A DNA stretch of 48,225 nucleotides from Pseudomonadota bacterium (GTDB lineage Bacteria; Pseudomonadota; Gammaproteobacteria; Burkholderiales; JAJZQI01): positions 1 through 48,225 of the forward strand of contig JAJZTZ010000003.1 in NCBI GenBank assembly GCA_021847305.1, written 5' to 3'. The translations under genes and the position numbers were made by a program. Below the pieces are notes generated by a model. That model saw only the letters and a program-made list of their open reading frames with translations. It was not told the DNA's origin and did not search any database. Below are positions 15,897 through 23,584 of the stretch, piece after piece (the stretch's first letter is position 1; each line of letters starts with the position of its first letter).

Positions 15897-16075
15897 TGCG
15901 CACCTGGCTGACACGTTTATGGCGTTACCTGCGGGAAGTCTCCGGAGACGACGCCTATGAACGCTACCTGAAACACCATGCGGAGGCCCACCCTGACGAG
16001 CCTCCGCTCTCCTGCAAGGCGTTCTACCAGCGCGAACTGGAACGCAAATGGAGTGGCGTTAAACGCTGCTGCTGA
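15896..16075 (+). CDS. YbdD/YjiX-family small protein (DUF466), too short for the ORF track
   Basis: ATG overlaps the last base of the cstA TGA stop. The 59-aa product [33 protein letters not shown]...CKAFYQRELERKW has the family pattern: basic N-terminus, SGDDAYERYL, HP, FYQRELERKW. Family members accompany CstA/BtsT transporters and are thought to be accessory to them. It ends in two cysteines (RCC), a slightly unusual tail. Translational coupling with cstA is expected. Confidence 0.9.
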   Translation: MRTWLTRLWRYLREVSGDDAYERYLKHHAEAHPDEPPLSCKAFYQRELERKWSGVKRCC

Positions 16076-16227
16076 CTTCGCTTACCTCCCTGTGCGCTTT
16101 CGCGTACTTCTTTATCGCCTCACACCAATTCCCCGCCGGCATCGCTAAAATCAGCTTCTTCGCCCTGGCCCGCATTCAGCTTAATAATGTTCTACTATTA
16201 AACGGTTAACCTTCATAAGCTGCGGCA

Positions 16228-18231
16228 ATGAATCCAGCGAAGATCAAAGAGTGGGCATCACGCGCAACGAACCAGTCCATTACCGGTAAGGTCGTCCTGA
16301 TTATCGGCCTGTTCGTATTCATTGCCATCGTGCTGGGGGGCATGATCTATCTGCAAGGCCGCATTTTCGACGGTGTGCGCGTGTATGTGCGCGGTGAGGG
16401 CCTGTGGGCCAAAGGACAGAAAGACGCGGTAATTTATCTTGAGCGGTACTCTCACAGCCATGCCGAGGACGACTACCGCGCCTTTCTCCAGGCAGTGGAA
16501 ACCAACCTGGGTGATCATGCCGCGCGGAAGGCCCTGCTGGCCACGCCACCCGACTTGCAAGCTGCCGCCACCGGCTTTGCCCATGGGCAGAACGACCCAG
16601 AGGACATTGACGCACTTATCTGGTTTTTCCAGCACTTCCAGTCGATCTCCTATATGCACCAGGCCATTGCCATCTGGACCGATGCCGACCAAAAAATTAA
16701 GGAACTGCTAGAAGTCGGCCAGGCAATCCGCCAGGAAATTCAGTCCGGCGCACATGATACCGAGAAGCTGAACAGCCTGCGCAGCCGGGTGAATTCCCTC
16801 AATATCGAGCTCCTCACGCTGGAAAACCGTTTCTCCTCGGTTCTCGGAGAAGGAGCCCGCTGGGTGAAACAAGCCACCCTGATTGCCAGCCTGACGCTGC
16901 TGCTGCTGTTTGTCAGCCTGGCCATGATCATCAGCCGCCAGCTTATTGCGGTGATTGCCCAAACCGAACGCGAACTGAAAATCAGCGAATCCCGTTTTCG
17001 CAGCCTCAAGGAATCCAACACCATCGGCATTCTTTCCTGGCGCATGGACGGTACGCTTGACGAGGCCAACAAACATTTTCTCGATATGCTGGGCTACAGC
17101 GAAGTCGAATTCAGGGAAGGCCGACTCAACTGGCGGGACCTGACACCCGCGGCGTTTCGCGCCCGCGATGAACAGACTATTGCCGAACTGCTGGAACACG
17201 GCAGTTGCACGCCCTTCGAAAAGGCCTTTCTGCACAAGGACGGCCACCCGGTGCCGGTCTATATCGGCGCCGCACTGCTCAATGGCGAGGTAAACCAGGG
17301 TATCGCCTACATCATGGATCTGACGGAGCGCAAGCAAACCGAAAAGCAGCTGCGCCTGGCCGCTGTTGTGTTCGACTCCAGCCATGACGGAATTTTGGTC
17401 ACTGATGCCGACATGCGTATTGTTTCCGTCAACCAGGCCTTATGCGAAATGAGCGGATATACGGAAAGCGAGCTGATCGGGCAAATACCTTCCATTCTTC
17501 AATCCGGCTACACCACGGTGGAGCAATATCATGAAATGCTCACAGCCCTGTACGGCCCGGGACACTGGCAGGGCGACATTGTCGATCGCAAGAAGCACGG
17601 CGCTCTTTTGCCGGTGCATATCAGCATCAGCGCGGTGAGAAATGAGGAACAGCAGGTCAGCCACTATGTAGCCATTATTTCCGACAACGCCGAACGCAAG
17701 GCGGAAGAAGAGCATCTGCGCCATATTGCGCATCACGATACACTGACGGGGCTGCCCAACCGCGTCCTGTTCAATGACCGTATTGAGCAGCTGATCAAGC
17801 GCAGCGAACGCAACGGCGGACGGTTTGCCATTCTGTTCTTCGACCTGGACAATTTCAAACCGGTAAATGACAATTTCGGCCACGCAGTGGGCGACAAATT
17901 GCTCCAGACCGTTGCCAACCGTCTGACCCAGCATGTACGCGGCACCGACACGGTAACCAGACTGGGCGGGGATGAATTCGTTATCCTGCTGGAAGAGGTG
18001 GCCAACCGGGATAGCGCAGAGAAACTGCTGCAAAATACCGTGGCTTCGGTCAGTGCCCCGTGCACCATCAACGGCCACGACCTCACCATCAGTGTCAGTG
18101 CCGGTATCAGCCTGTATCCGGATGACGGCACTGATATCAAGGCGCTCATGCACCATGCCGACCAGGCAATGTATCACATGAAACAGAAAAGTCGCCCGAA
18201 GCAGTTGCAGACGACAGCCCCACGCGCCTGA
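16228..18231 (+). CDS. Membrane-bound PAS-PAS-GGDEF diguanylate cyclase
   Basis: Makes c-di-GMP from two GTP. Layout: membrane helix ~20-42, a largely helical periplasmic sensor domain ~43-210, second helix ~213-240, PAS 1 ~255-365, PAS 2 ~370-490 (SSHDGILVTDADMRIVSVNQALCEMSGYTESELIG), and GGDEF ~495-655. The active site GGDEF is at ~580-584. An RxxD inhibitory site (RGTD, ~571-574) lies at the canonical five-residue distance, so activity and product inhibition are predicted. No EAL domain. The gene stands alone, in the same direction as cstA-ybdD but 152 bp away. The signal sensed is unknown. Confidence 0.92.
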   Translation: MNPAKIKEWASRATNQSITGKVVLIIGLFVFIAIVLGGMIYLQGRIFDGVRVYVRGEGLWAKGQKDAVIYLERYSHSHAEDDYRAFLQAVETNLGDHAARKALLATPPDLQAAATGFAHGQNDPEDIDALIWFFQHFQSISYMHQAIAIWTDADQKIKELLEVGQAIRQEIQSGAHDTEKLNSLRSRVNSLNIELLTLENRFSSVLGEGARWVKQATLIASLTLLLLFVSLAMIISRQLIAVIAQTERELKISESRFRSLKESNTIGILSWRMDGTLDEANKHFLDMLGYSEVEFREGRLNWRDLTPAAFRARDEQTIAELLEHGSCTPFEKAFLHKDGHPVPVYIGAALLNGEVNQGIAYIMDLTERKQTEKQLRLAAVVFDSSHDGILVTDADMRIVSVNQALCEMSGYTESELIGQIPSILQSGYTTVEQYHEMLTALYGPGHWQGDIVDRKKHGALLPVHISISAVRNEEQQVSHYVAIISDNAERKAEEEHLRHIAHHDTLTGLPNRVLFNDRIEQLIKRSERNGGRFAILFFDLDNFKPVNDNFGHAVGDKLLQTVANRLTQHVRGTDTVTRLGGDEFVILLEEVANRDSAEKLLQNTVASVSAPCTINGHDLTISVSAGISLYPDDGTDIKALMHHADQAMYHMKQKSRPKQLQTTAPRA

Positions 18232-18300
18232 AACATTACGTTACAAATTACCTACATTCCGGAACAGATCATCAATACACAGGTCTGATAGGATATCCCC

Positions 18301-18324
18301 ATGCATTTCAGCTCTGGAATGCAT
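18301..18324. promoter_or_regulatory. Inverted repeat upstream of the small secreted protein
   Basis: ATGCATTTC-agctct-GGAATGCAT is an 8/9-matched inverted repeat 28-51 bp upstream of the start codon. It could be an operator or a leader hairpin. The ORF-track start at 18301 lies inside it and is not supported. Confidence 0.4.
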
Positions 18325-18351
18325 ACCGCAGACACGTTATGGAGGTTAATT

Positions 18352-18618
18352 ATGTCTAAACACATTCATCTCGCTCTTGCCGCCGCCCTGGCAGTGCTGG
18401 TTTCCGCCCCGGCCATGGCCGATATGGAGTCTGCCAAGAAAGCCACTGTTCACGGACTGGAAAAGGCTCAGGATTTCGTTGTAACCGGTGTCAGAAAAGG
18501 CGCATCCGGAGTTGAATATGGTGCCGAAAAAGCCAGCGAAGGCGTGGAACACGCCGCCAAATGGGTAGGCTTGCCGCCCAAGCCGGAAAAAAATCAGTGG
18601 AAAAACCCGGACATGTAA
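18352..18618 (+). CDS. Small secreted amphipathic helical protein, unknown function
   Basis: A strong SD (GGAGG, 7 nt before ATG 18352) fixes the start and removes 17 residues from the ORF-track version. The 88-aa product has a Sec signal peptide (MSKHIHLALAAALAVLVSAPAMA|D). Its ~45-residue helical region alternates Lys and Glu with Ala/Gly/Val faces (VRKGASGVEYGAEKASEGVEHAAKWVG), and the tail is PPKPEKNQWKNPDM. It looks like an exported amphipathic-helix protein, perhaps membrane- or lipid-associated. No named family is recognised. A perfect hairpin follows the gene. Confidence 0.75.
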   Translation: MSKHIHLALAAALAVLVSAPAMADMESAKKATVHGLEKAQDFVVTGVRKGASGVEYGAEKASEGVEHAAKWVGLPPKPEKNQWKNPDM

Positions 18619-18626
18619 AGCGGGTG

Positions 18627-18659
18627 GACATGGTTTGCCTGCGTACGGCAAACCATGTC
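18627..18659 (+). terminator. Perfect 13-bp hairpin without U-tract
   Basis: GACATGGTTTGCC and GGCAAACCATGTC form a perfect stem with a 7-nt loop, 9 nt after the stop codon. No T-run follows, so it may be a weak terminator, a 3'-protecting structure or a bidirectional element. Confidence 0.55.
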
Positions 18660-18742
18660 AGCACAAGCCGTTTGCATTCACCAAACTGCAATAACAACGT
18701 GCTAATCTGCCCAGCACACGCAAATCCAATAAGGATACGGTT

Positions 18743-18886
18743 ATGAATATCACCGAATGGTTCCATGCCACTTTGCTCGTTGTCAGCGCCATTGCCTCCG
18801 CCACCGTGCTTACCCTGCTGCTCAACTCTATTGTTGACGCCATGCGGCCGCTCATCCGCCGCTTTAGCGAGACACCCGAGGCGTAA
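18743..18886 (+). CDS. 47-aa single-span membrane protein, too short for the ORF track
   Basis: ATG 18743 is preceded by AAGGATAC. The product MNITEWFHATLLVVSAIASATVLTLLLNSIVDAMRPLIRRFSETPEA has one hydrophobic helix (~9-28) and a basic/acidic cytoplasmic tail. This is the layout of small bacterial membrane regulators, but no family is recognised. Evidence is SD, composition and position only. Confidence 0.55.
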   Translation: MNITEWFHATLLVVSAIASATVLTLLLNSIVDAMRPLIRRFSETPEA

Positions 18887-18941
18887 TCTCCTGCGCCGGC
18901 CTGCGGCAAAAACACGCGCAGCGGCGCATCAGCATTCCGCA

Positions 18942-19298
18942 TCACAGGACATAATGCGCAAACGAACGCGTTACTTTTCCCTGTGAATTGAACAGAAAAA
19001 CTTCCGCCGCGAGCTGTCCGCTCACACTGGTGTAGTACAGCACCAGGCTGTCTATTCCCACCAGGATGTTGTGCAGTTCGAAATGCAGGTCCGGCAGCAT
19101 CTGCAGTGCCTTGGCCCAATAGGCCCGCACAGCCTGCTTGCCGCTCAGAGTGCCGCTGGGCTCATTGGCAATGCGAACGATTTTCGGCGAAGACATGACA
19201 AAATCGTCAGTGTAGTGCATCAGTACCCGATCCAGATCATGGGCATTCCATGCCCCCACCCATTCAGCCGCAAACGCGGCGGCAAACTGCTGGTCCAT
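18942..19298 (-). CDS. NTF2-like/SnoaL-fold protein
   Basis: The 118-aa protein has the NTF2-like cone-fold pattern: WVGAWNAHDLDRVLMHYTDDFVMSSP at the start, GKQAVRAYWAKALQMLPDLHFELH in the middle, and AAEVFLFNSQGKVTRSFAHY at the end. Family members are small isomerases, lyases or binding proteins; no specific activity can be assigned. The SD GGAG is well placed. It is the third gene of a minus-strand run after the acidic protein and PhzF, about 20 bp after phzF. Confidence 0.75.
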   Translation of the reverse strand: MDQQFAAAFAAEWVGAWNAHDLDRVLMHYTDDFVMSSPKIVRIANEPSGTLSGKQAVRAYWAKALQMLPDLHFELHNILVGIDSLVLYYTSVSGQLAAEVFLFNSQGKVTRSFAHYVL

Positions 19299-19317
19299 CT
19301 TTGTCTCCGGGTTGTTA

Positions 19318-20097
19318 TCAGAAATTGATTTCCGCGCGCATGAAGGTGACGGCCTGCCCCGACAGCAATACCCGTTCCCCCTGTGTGCGACAGATCAGTT
19401 CACCGCCGCGCCGGGAAAGCTGACGCGCCTGCAGCTCGGTCTTGCCCAGCCGCTCGGCCCAGTACGGCGCCATGGCGCAGTGCGCGGAACCGGTCACCGG
19501 GTCCTCGGCGATGCCATAGCGCGGGGCAAAAAAACGGCTGACGAAATCCACCGTGTCTCCCTTGGCCATCACGATCACACCGCGCCGGTCCAGACGGGAT
19601 AACTGGGCAAAATCCGGTGCCAGATTACGCACCGTTGCCTCACTGTCACACAACACCATGTAATCGTCGCCGCCCCATACCCCAAGCGGGGTGATCCCCA
19701 GGCCGGCCAGCAGCACCGCAGGTGCCGCGCAGGCCTGCATGGGCAGAGCGGGAAAATCCATGGTCAGCCGGTCGCTGTCGCGCTCCACCCGCAATACGCC
19801 GCTGCGGCTGGCAAAACGGATGCGGGGCGCGGCAACATGCATTTCTTCAAACAGCACATGCGCAGTCGCCAGCGTGGCGTGACCGCACAAATCCACCTCA
19901 GCCAGCGGGGTGAACCAGCGCAGTTGATAGCCGTCTTCCTGCGGGACGAAAAACGCTGTCTCAGACAGGTTATTCTCCGCCGCGATGGCCTGCATGACAG
20001 CATCGTCAAGCCAATACTCCAGCGGGCACACGGCGGCCGGGTTGCCCCCGAACACCCGGTCGGTAAAGGCATCGACCTGATACTGCATCAGCTTCAT
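19318..20097 (-). CDS. PhzF-family isomerase/epimerase-like protein
   Basis: The fold is that of PhzF and diaminopimelate epimerase. Recognisable parts are YQVDAFTDRVFGGNPAAVCPLEYWLDDAVMQAIAAENNLSETAFFVP (N-terminal half, with the Glu of the SETAF motif that is catalytic in PhzF), EVDLCGHATLATAHVLFE, and EDPVTGSAHCAMAPYWAERLGK (second half). ATG 20097 replaces the ORF-track TTG at 20103 and gives MKLMQYQVDAF. No phenazine genes are present, so it is probably one of the many PhzF-like proteins with unknown substrates. Confidence 0.9.
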   Translation of the reverse strand: MKLMQYQVDAFTDRVFGGNPAAVCPLEYWLDDAVMQAIAAENNLSETAFFVPQEDGYQLRWFTPLAEVDLCGHATLATAHVLFEEMHVAAPRIRFASRSGVLRVERDSDRLTMDFPALPMQACAAPAVLLAGLGITPLGVWGGDDYMVLCDSEATVRNLAPDFAQLSRLDRRGVIVMAKGDTVDFVSRFFAPRYGIAEDPVTGSAHCAMAPYWAERLGKTELQARQLSRRGGELICRTQGERVLLSGQAVTFMRAEINF

Positions 20098-20113
20098 CGG
20101 CAAGCCACTCCGC

Positions 20114-20548
20114 TCAGGTCATCAGGGGATACATCCACACGAAAATCACCTGGCCCTGCGACTCCGCCAGCTGCGCCAGTTCACCCAGTTCCAGCACCAG
20201 CTCTTCCACCTCTTCCGTCTCCCAGCCTTCGTACTCGAAGGTGTCGGTAGCAGCCAGCTCCATCCCGGTCCGCTCCAGCCCTTCCTCGTCAAGCGCCGCC
20301 AGGCGCTCCAGCAATTCATCGGCAAAGCGCAGCACCAGCCCGCCGTCGCTGTTGACGTAAACCGGCTCGTAGTAAGTGGTCGCGAGGTCGAAATCATCGC
20401 CCACCAGCAGGCAATGCAGCATCACCACCTTGGCGATATCAATGCCGCGCCGTTCGATACCACTCCACTCGTCAATCGGATGCAGCGACTCGCCCACCGC
20501 TTCCAGTTCATCTTCTTCCGCCGCCACAAAATTCGTCAGTAAAGCCAA
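20114..20548 (-). CDS. Acidic protein of unknown function with TTG start
   Basis: The 144-aa protein is very rich in Glu, Asp and Leu (ELLERLAALDEEGLERTGMELAA; WETEEVEELVLELGELAQLAESQ) and probably mostly helical. It shows a faint likeness to YfbM/DUF1877 proteins (HCLLVGDDFDL; QGQVIFVWMY at the end), which I do not treat as an assignment. The start TTG 20548 is supported by AAGAGGG six bases upstream. It is the first gene of the run with phzF, 16 bp apart, and divergent from phhB. Confidence 0.7.
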   Translation of the reverse strand: MALLTNFVAAEEDELEAVGESLHPIDEWSGIERRGIDIAKVVMLHCLLVGDDFDLATTYYEPVYVNSDGGLVLRFADELLERLAALDEEGLERTGMELAATDTFEYEGWETEEVEELVLELGELAQLAESQGQVIFVWMYPLMT

Positions 20549-20674
20549 AATAACCCTCTTGTTTTCATCACATTCCTATATCGACTTTACTGGCTATTGC
20601 GTCGCGGTTCAACACAAAACCGAGCGTGAATGCCGGCACCGAGGTAACATTAAATGGCATAAGGAAAGACCGGC

Positions 20675-21013
20675 ATGACCACACACTGCGATCTGACGAC
20701 AAAAAATTGCAAACCCTGCGAAGGCGGCGTGCCGCCCCTGGAACAAAGCGAAATTGCCCGCCTGCTGCAAGCGCTCAACGGCTGGGAACAACACGGCAGT
20801 ACAATCGCCAAGACCTTCACTTTCAAGAACTATTACCACACCATGGCGTTCGTCAATGCGACCGCCTGGATTTCCCATCGCGAAGATCATCACCCCGATC
20901 TGGAGGTTGGCTACAACACCTGCCGCGTGTGCTATACCACCCATGCCATCAACGGCTTATCGGAAAATGACTTTATCTGCGCCGCGAAAATCGATGCCCT
21001 GTTGGCTCTGTAA
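20675..21013 (+). CDS. phhB: Pterin-4a-carbinolamine dehydratase
   Basis: Dehydrates 4a-hydroxytetrahydrobiopterin so that the cofactor of aromatic amino acid hydroxylases can be recycled. The 112-aa length fits, and the catalytic block WISHREDHHPDLEVGYNTCRVCYTTHAINGLSENDF is clear. A good SD (AAGGAA) precedes the ATG. No phenylalanine hydroxylase gene is in the window, so the partner must be elsewhere. The N-terminus is Cys-rich (CDLTTKNCKPCEGG), as in many bacterial members. Confidence 0.93.
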   Translation: MTTHCDLTTKNCKPCEGGVPPLEQSEIARLLQALNGWEQHGSTIAKTFTFKNYYHTMAFVNATAWISHREDHHPDLEVGYNTCRVCYTTHAINGLSENDFICAAKIDALLAL

Positions 21014-21034
21014 ATTCCTGCCCGGCCCATCCCC

Positions 21035-21553
21035 ATGCTGATCCGCCACCTGCAGCCCACCGACCAGCCGGCTTATGCCGCGCTGTGGCATGACATGCTC
21101 TCCGACCAGGGCGATTATTTTCGCATCGCCCTGGCAGATGAGCCGGAACCGCGCATTCCTACCGGCTACTCCGCCGGCAGCTTTACGCTTGGTGCATTTG
21201 ACCCTTGTGGCGAGCTGCTTGGCAGCGTCAGCCTGGATCGCAACAGGCAGACAAAATTGCGCCACAAGGCGCTGTTGTTCCGCATGGGCGTACGTCGCTC
21301 AGCGGCAGGACAGGGCGTGGGCAGAGCTCTTCTGCAACAAGCGCTGGCATCCGCCGCGCAAGAGTCCGGCCTGCATCACATCATGCTCACGGTACTGGCG
21401 AACAATTCGCGGGCCATCCGACTCTACACCTCGGCAGGTTTCCGCTTAAGCGGCAGCGAACCCTATTCCGTCAACATCAACGGCAACCTCATCGAAGAAT
21501 TGCACATGACTTGCCACCTTCCCTTGACGCCTGGCAACCAAAGCGGTTTTTAA
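21035..21553 (+). CDS. GNAT-family N-acetyltransferase
   Basis: Transfers acetyl from acetyl-CoA to an unknown amine. The 172-aa protein has the pyrophosphate-binding motif A region (MGVRRSAAGQGVGRALLQQALASAAQ) and the C-terminal motif B (NNSRAIRLYTSAGFRLSGSEPYSV). It lies 21 bp after phhB and 13 bp before the FMN reductase, so it is probably co-transcribed. Its SD is poor. Confidence 0.88.
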   Translation: MLIRHLQPTDQPAYAALWHDMLSDQGDYFRIALADEPEPRIPTGYSAGSFTLGAFDPCGELLGSVSLDRNRQTKLRHKALLFRMGVRRSAAGQGVGRALLQQALASAAQESGLHHIMLTVLANNSRAIRLYTSAGFRLSGSEPYSVNINGNLIEELHMTCHLPLTPGNQSGF

Positions 21554-21566
21554 CACTCCAACACGC

Positions 21567-22100
21567 ATGAAAGTGCTTGCGCTATCCGGCAGCTTGCGCG
21601 CCGCCTCCAACAACACCGCTCTGCTACGGGCCGCCGCACGCCTTGCGCCACCGGGCATGCGGATTGAGCTGTTCGGCGAACTGGGCCAGTTTCCCTTATT
21701 CAACCCGGATTACGGCGACATTTTCCCTCCACCTGTCAGGCGCCTGTATGAATGCCTGACCACAGCGGATGCCGTGCTCATCGCCAGCCCGGAATACGCG
21801 CATGGCGTCACCGGCACGATCAAAAATGCACTGGACTGGATGGTCGGCTGCGAAGTGTTTGTCAATAAACCCGTCGCCCTGCTTAATGCCTCACCGCGCG
21901 CCATCCACGCCCACGCCGCGCTGCGCGAAACGCTTTCGGTCATGTCCGCCCACTTGATCGAGGCCGCTTCCATCACCCTGCCCCTGCTCGGTTCCGGCCT
22001 GAACGAGGACGGCATCGTGACCCACCCGGCAATTTCTGCCGCGTTGAGTAACGCGCTCAGCGTGCTCGCAACCACGGCCAGCATCTCCCCCTCTACCTGA
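21567..22100 (+). CDS. NAD(P)H-dependent FMN reductase-like flavoprotein
   Basis: Flavodoxin-like fold. The phosphate-binding loop GSLRAASNN is at 8-16, and the flavin-ring loop SPEYAHGVTGTIKNALDWM is at ~73-91. The 177-aa length is typical. Relatives reduce quinones, chromate or azo compounds with NAD(P)H; the true substrate cannot be told. It is in tandem with the acetyltransferase. Confidence 0.88.
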   Translation: MKVLALSGSLRAASNNTALLRAAARLAPPGMRIELFGELGQFPLFNPDYGDIFPPPVRRLYECLTTADAVLIASPEYAHGVTGTIKNALDWMVGCEVFVNKPVALLNASPRAIHAHAALRETLSVMSAHLIEAASITLPLLGSGLNEDGIVTHPAISAALSNALSVLATTASISPST

Positions 22101-22166
22101 GCGCGAGCCATTTCGCTAAAATCCGGCTCAGTTGAACCGTTTTTGTCATCCTCTGCCAAACACGCC

Positions 22167-22493
22167 ATGAGTCAGGTTTGCCTTGCTTGCGGTGCCTGCT
22201 GCGCCACCTTCCGCGTCTCTTTTTACTGGGCGGAGACCGATGCCCATCCCAACGGCACGGTGCCGGATCATCTGACCGTTCCTGTCGGCCCCCATCACGT
22301 ATGTATGAAAGGTACGGAGAAACAGCCGCCACGCTGTACTGCCCTGACGGGCGAAATCGGCAAACATGCCGCCTGCGCGCTCTACCCTCTGCGCCCCAGC
22401 ACCTGTCGGGAGTTCACAGCCGGCGATGAGCGCTGCGCCGCCGCACGGCAGAAGCATGGCTTACCTCCTCTCGCGCGGCAAAACCCGCCTTGA
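22167..22493 (+). CDS. YkgJ-type cysteine-cluster protein
   Basis: The 108-aa protein starts MSQVCLACGACCATFRVSFYW, with the CxxCxxCC cluster that defines the family and may bind zinc or iron-sulfur. Further cysteines follow in CTAL, CALYPLRPSTCREF and RCAAAR, a family arrangement. ATG 22167 is preferred over the track's TTG 22143 because the cluster then begins near the N-terminus. The function of the family is unsettled. Confidence 0.82.
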   Translation: MSQVCLACGACCATFRVSFYWAETDAHPNGTVPDHLTVPVGPHHVCMKGTEKQPPRCTALTGEIGKHAACALYPLRPSTCREFTAGDERCAAARQKHGLPPLARQNPP

Positions 22494-22622
22494 AATCACC
22501 CGGCATCCCCGAGCCGTTCCGTCAACAATTTCCGCTGGCAACGGAGTTGTTACGGTAAAATGGACAGCTGATGGCGGCCGCATCTGTACCCGTCGGCTTC
22601 CCCTACCCTCTTAGCGTAAGCA

Positions 22623-23120
22623 ATGATGAGTGATACAAAAGGCATAAGATTGTGCCAGCCATGCACGGCATGCTGCGACGGCTGGGTTCAGATGGTGATC
22701 AACGGCACACCGGTCTACCCAGGCCACCCTTGCCCGCACAGCACTGGTAAGGGCTGTAACGACTATCACAACCGCCCGATTGACCCTTGCGGCAACTTTA
22801 ATTGCGGCTGGGTATTACCCAATAGCCCCCTGCCTGATTGGATGAAGCCGAACGAAGGCAAAGTGATCGTGATTTTCAGCAAATTACACTGGCGTGGTCT
22901 GCCGGTTGATCTGGCTGTTCCGGTGGGTAAACAGATCCCGTCACGCTCGCTGCAATGGCTGAAGGAATTTTCCGCCAAGCACGCCCGCCCGCTGATTTAC
23001 ACCGAACAGAACGTGGAACACGGCGTTTTTCAGAAGCAGCAGCAGGCATTTGCCTATGGTCCGCCCGCCTTTCAGCAAGAAATGCAGCAGAAACAGCAGG
23101 AAGGGAAAAAGCTGTGGTAG
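22623..23120 (+). CDS. Second cysteine-cluster protein, divergent YkgJ-like
   Basis: The 165-aa protein carries CQPCTACCDGWVQM near the N-terminus, the same CxxCxxCC pattern as its upstream neighbour. It continues with CPHSTGKGCNDYHNRPIDPCGNFNCGW, so at least eight cysteines lie in the first 60 residues. The C-terminal third is Gln-rich and charged (FQKQQQAFAY...QQEMQQKQQEGKKLW) and lacks further motifs. Metal binding is likely; the role is unknown. A gap of 129 bp separates it from the first cluster gene. Confidence 0.75.
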   Translation: MMSDTKGIRLCQPCTACCDGWVQMVINGTPVYPGHPCPHSTGKGCNDYHNRPIDPCGNFNCGWVLPNSPLPDWMKPNEGKVIVIFSKLHWRGLPVDLAVPVGKQIPSRSLQWLKEFSAKHARPLIYTEQNVEHGVFQKQQQAFAYGPPAFQQEMQQKQQEGKKLW

Positions 23121-23158
23121 GCAGGAATACACTGTTCTGACTTTGACCACCCTGAACC

Positions 23159-23584
23159 ATGTCCATCCACTGCAAAATCAACCACCCCGTCAGCACCGAG
23201 TCGTTCGTCGATCTGTTGCATGCATCAGGTCTGGCAGCGCGCCGACCGGTGCATGACCGGGACTGCATGGAAGGCATGGTGAAAAACGCCAATCTGACCG
23301 TGACGGCATGGGATGGGGACAGACTGGTGGGAGTGGCACGGTCGCTGACCGACTTCCATTATGCCTGCTATCTATCCGACCTGGCCGTGCATGCCGATTA
23401 TCAGCAACAGGGCATTGGCAAACTGTTGCTGCGCACAACCCGGCAGCAACTGGGCCAGAAATGTAAACTGATCCTGATCGCCGCCCCGGCCGCCAACGAT
23501 TATTACGAACACCTGGGTTTTGCCAGCAATCCGCGGTGCTGGGTGCTGGACAGCGACAGTCCGCTCAAGGAAACGCTGATTTAA
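23159..23584 (+). CDS. GNAT-family N-acetyltransferase ending inside repeat copy C
   Basis: The 141-aa protein has the acetyl-CoA loop LSDLAVHADYQQQGIGKLLLRTTRQQLG and the C-terminal YYEHLGFASNPRCW, as in small GNAT proteins. Its last residues (KETLI) and the TAA stop are encoded by the left end of the palindromic repeat (AAGGAAACGCTGATTTAA). The native C-terminus was therefore probably altered or extended by repeat insertion. The substrate is unknown. Confidence 0.87.
   Translation: MSIHCKINHPVSTESFVDLLHASGLAARRPVHDRDCMEGMVKNANLTVTAWDGDRLVGVARSLTDFHYACYLSDLAVHADYQQQGIGKLLLRTTRQQLGQKCKLILIAAPAANDYYEHLGFASNPRCWVLDSDSPLKETLI

Noticed and set aside
14232-15914. 560-aa minus-strand ORF opposite cstA
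   Set aside because: Antisense shadow; Gln/His/Gly-rich and without motif, while cstA is unmistakable.
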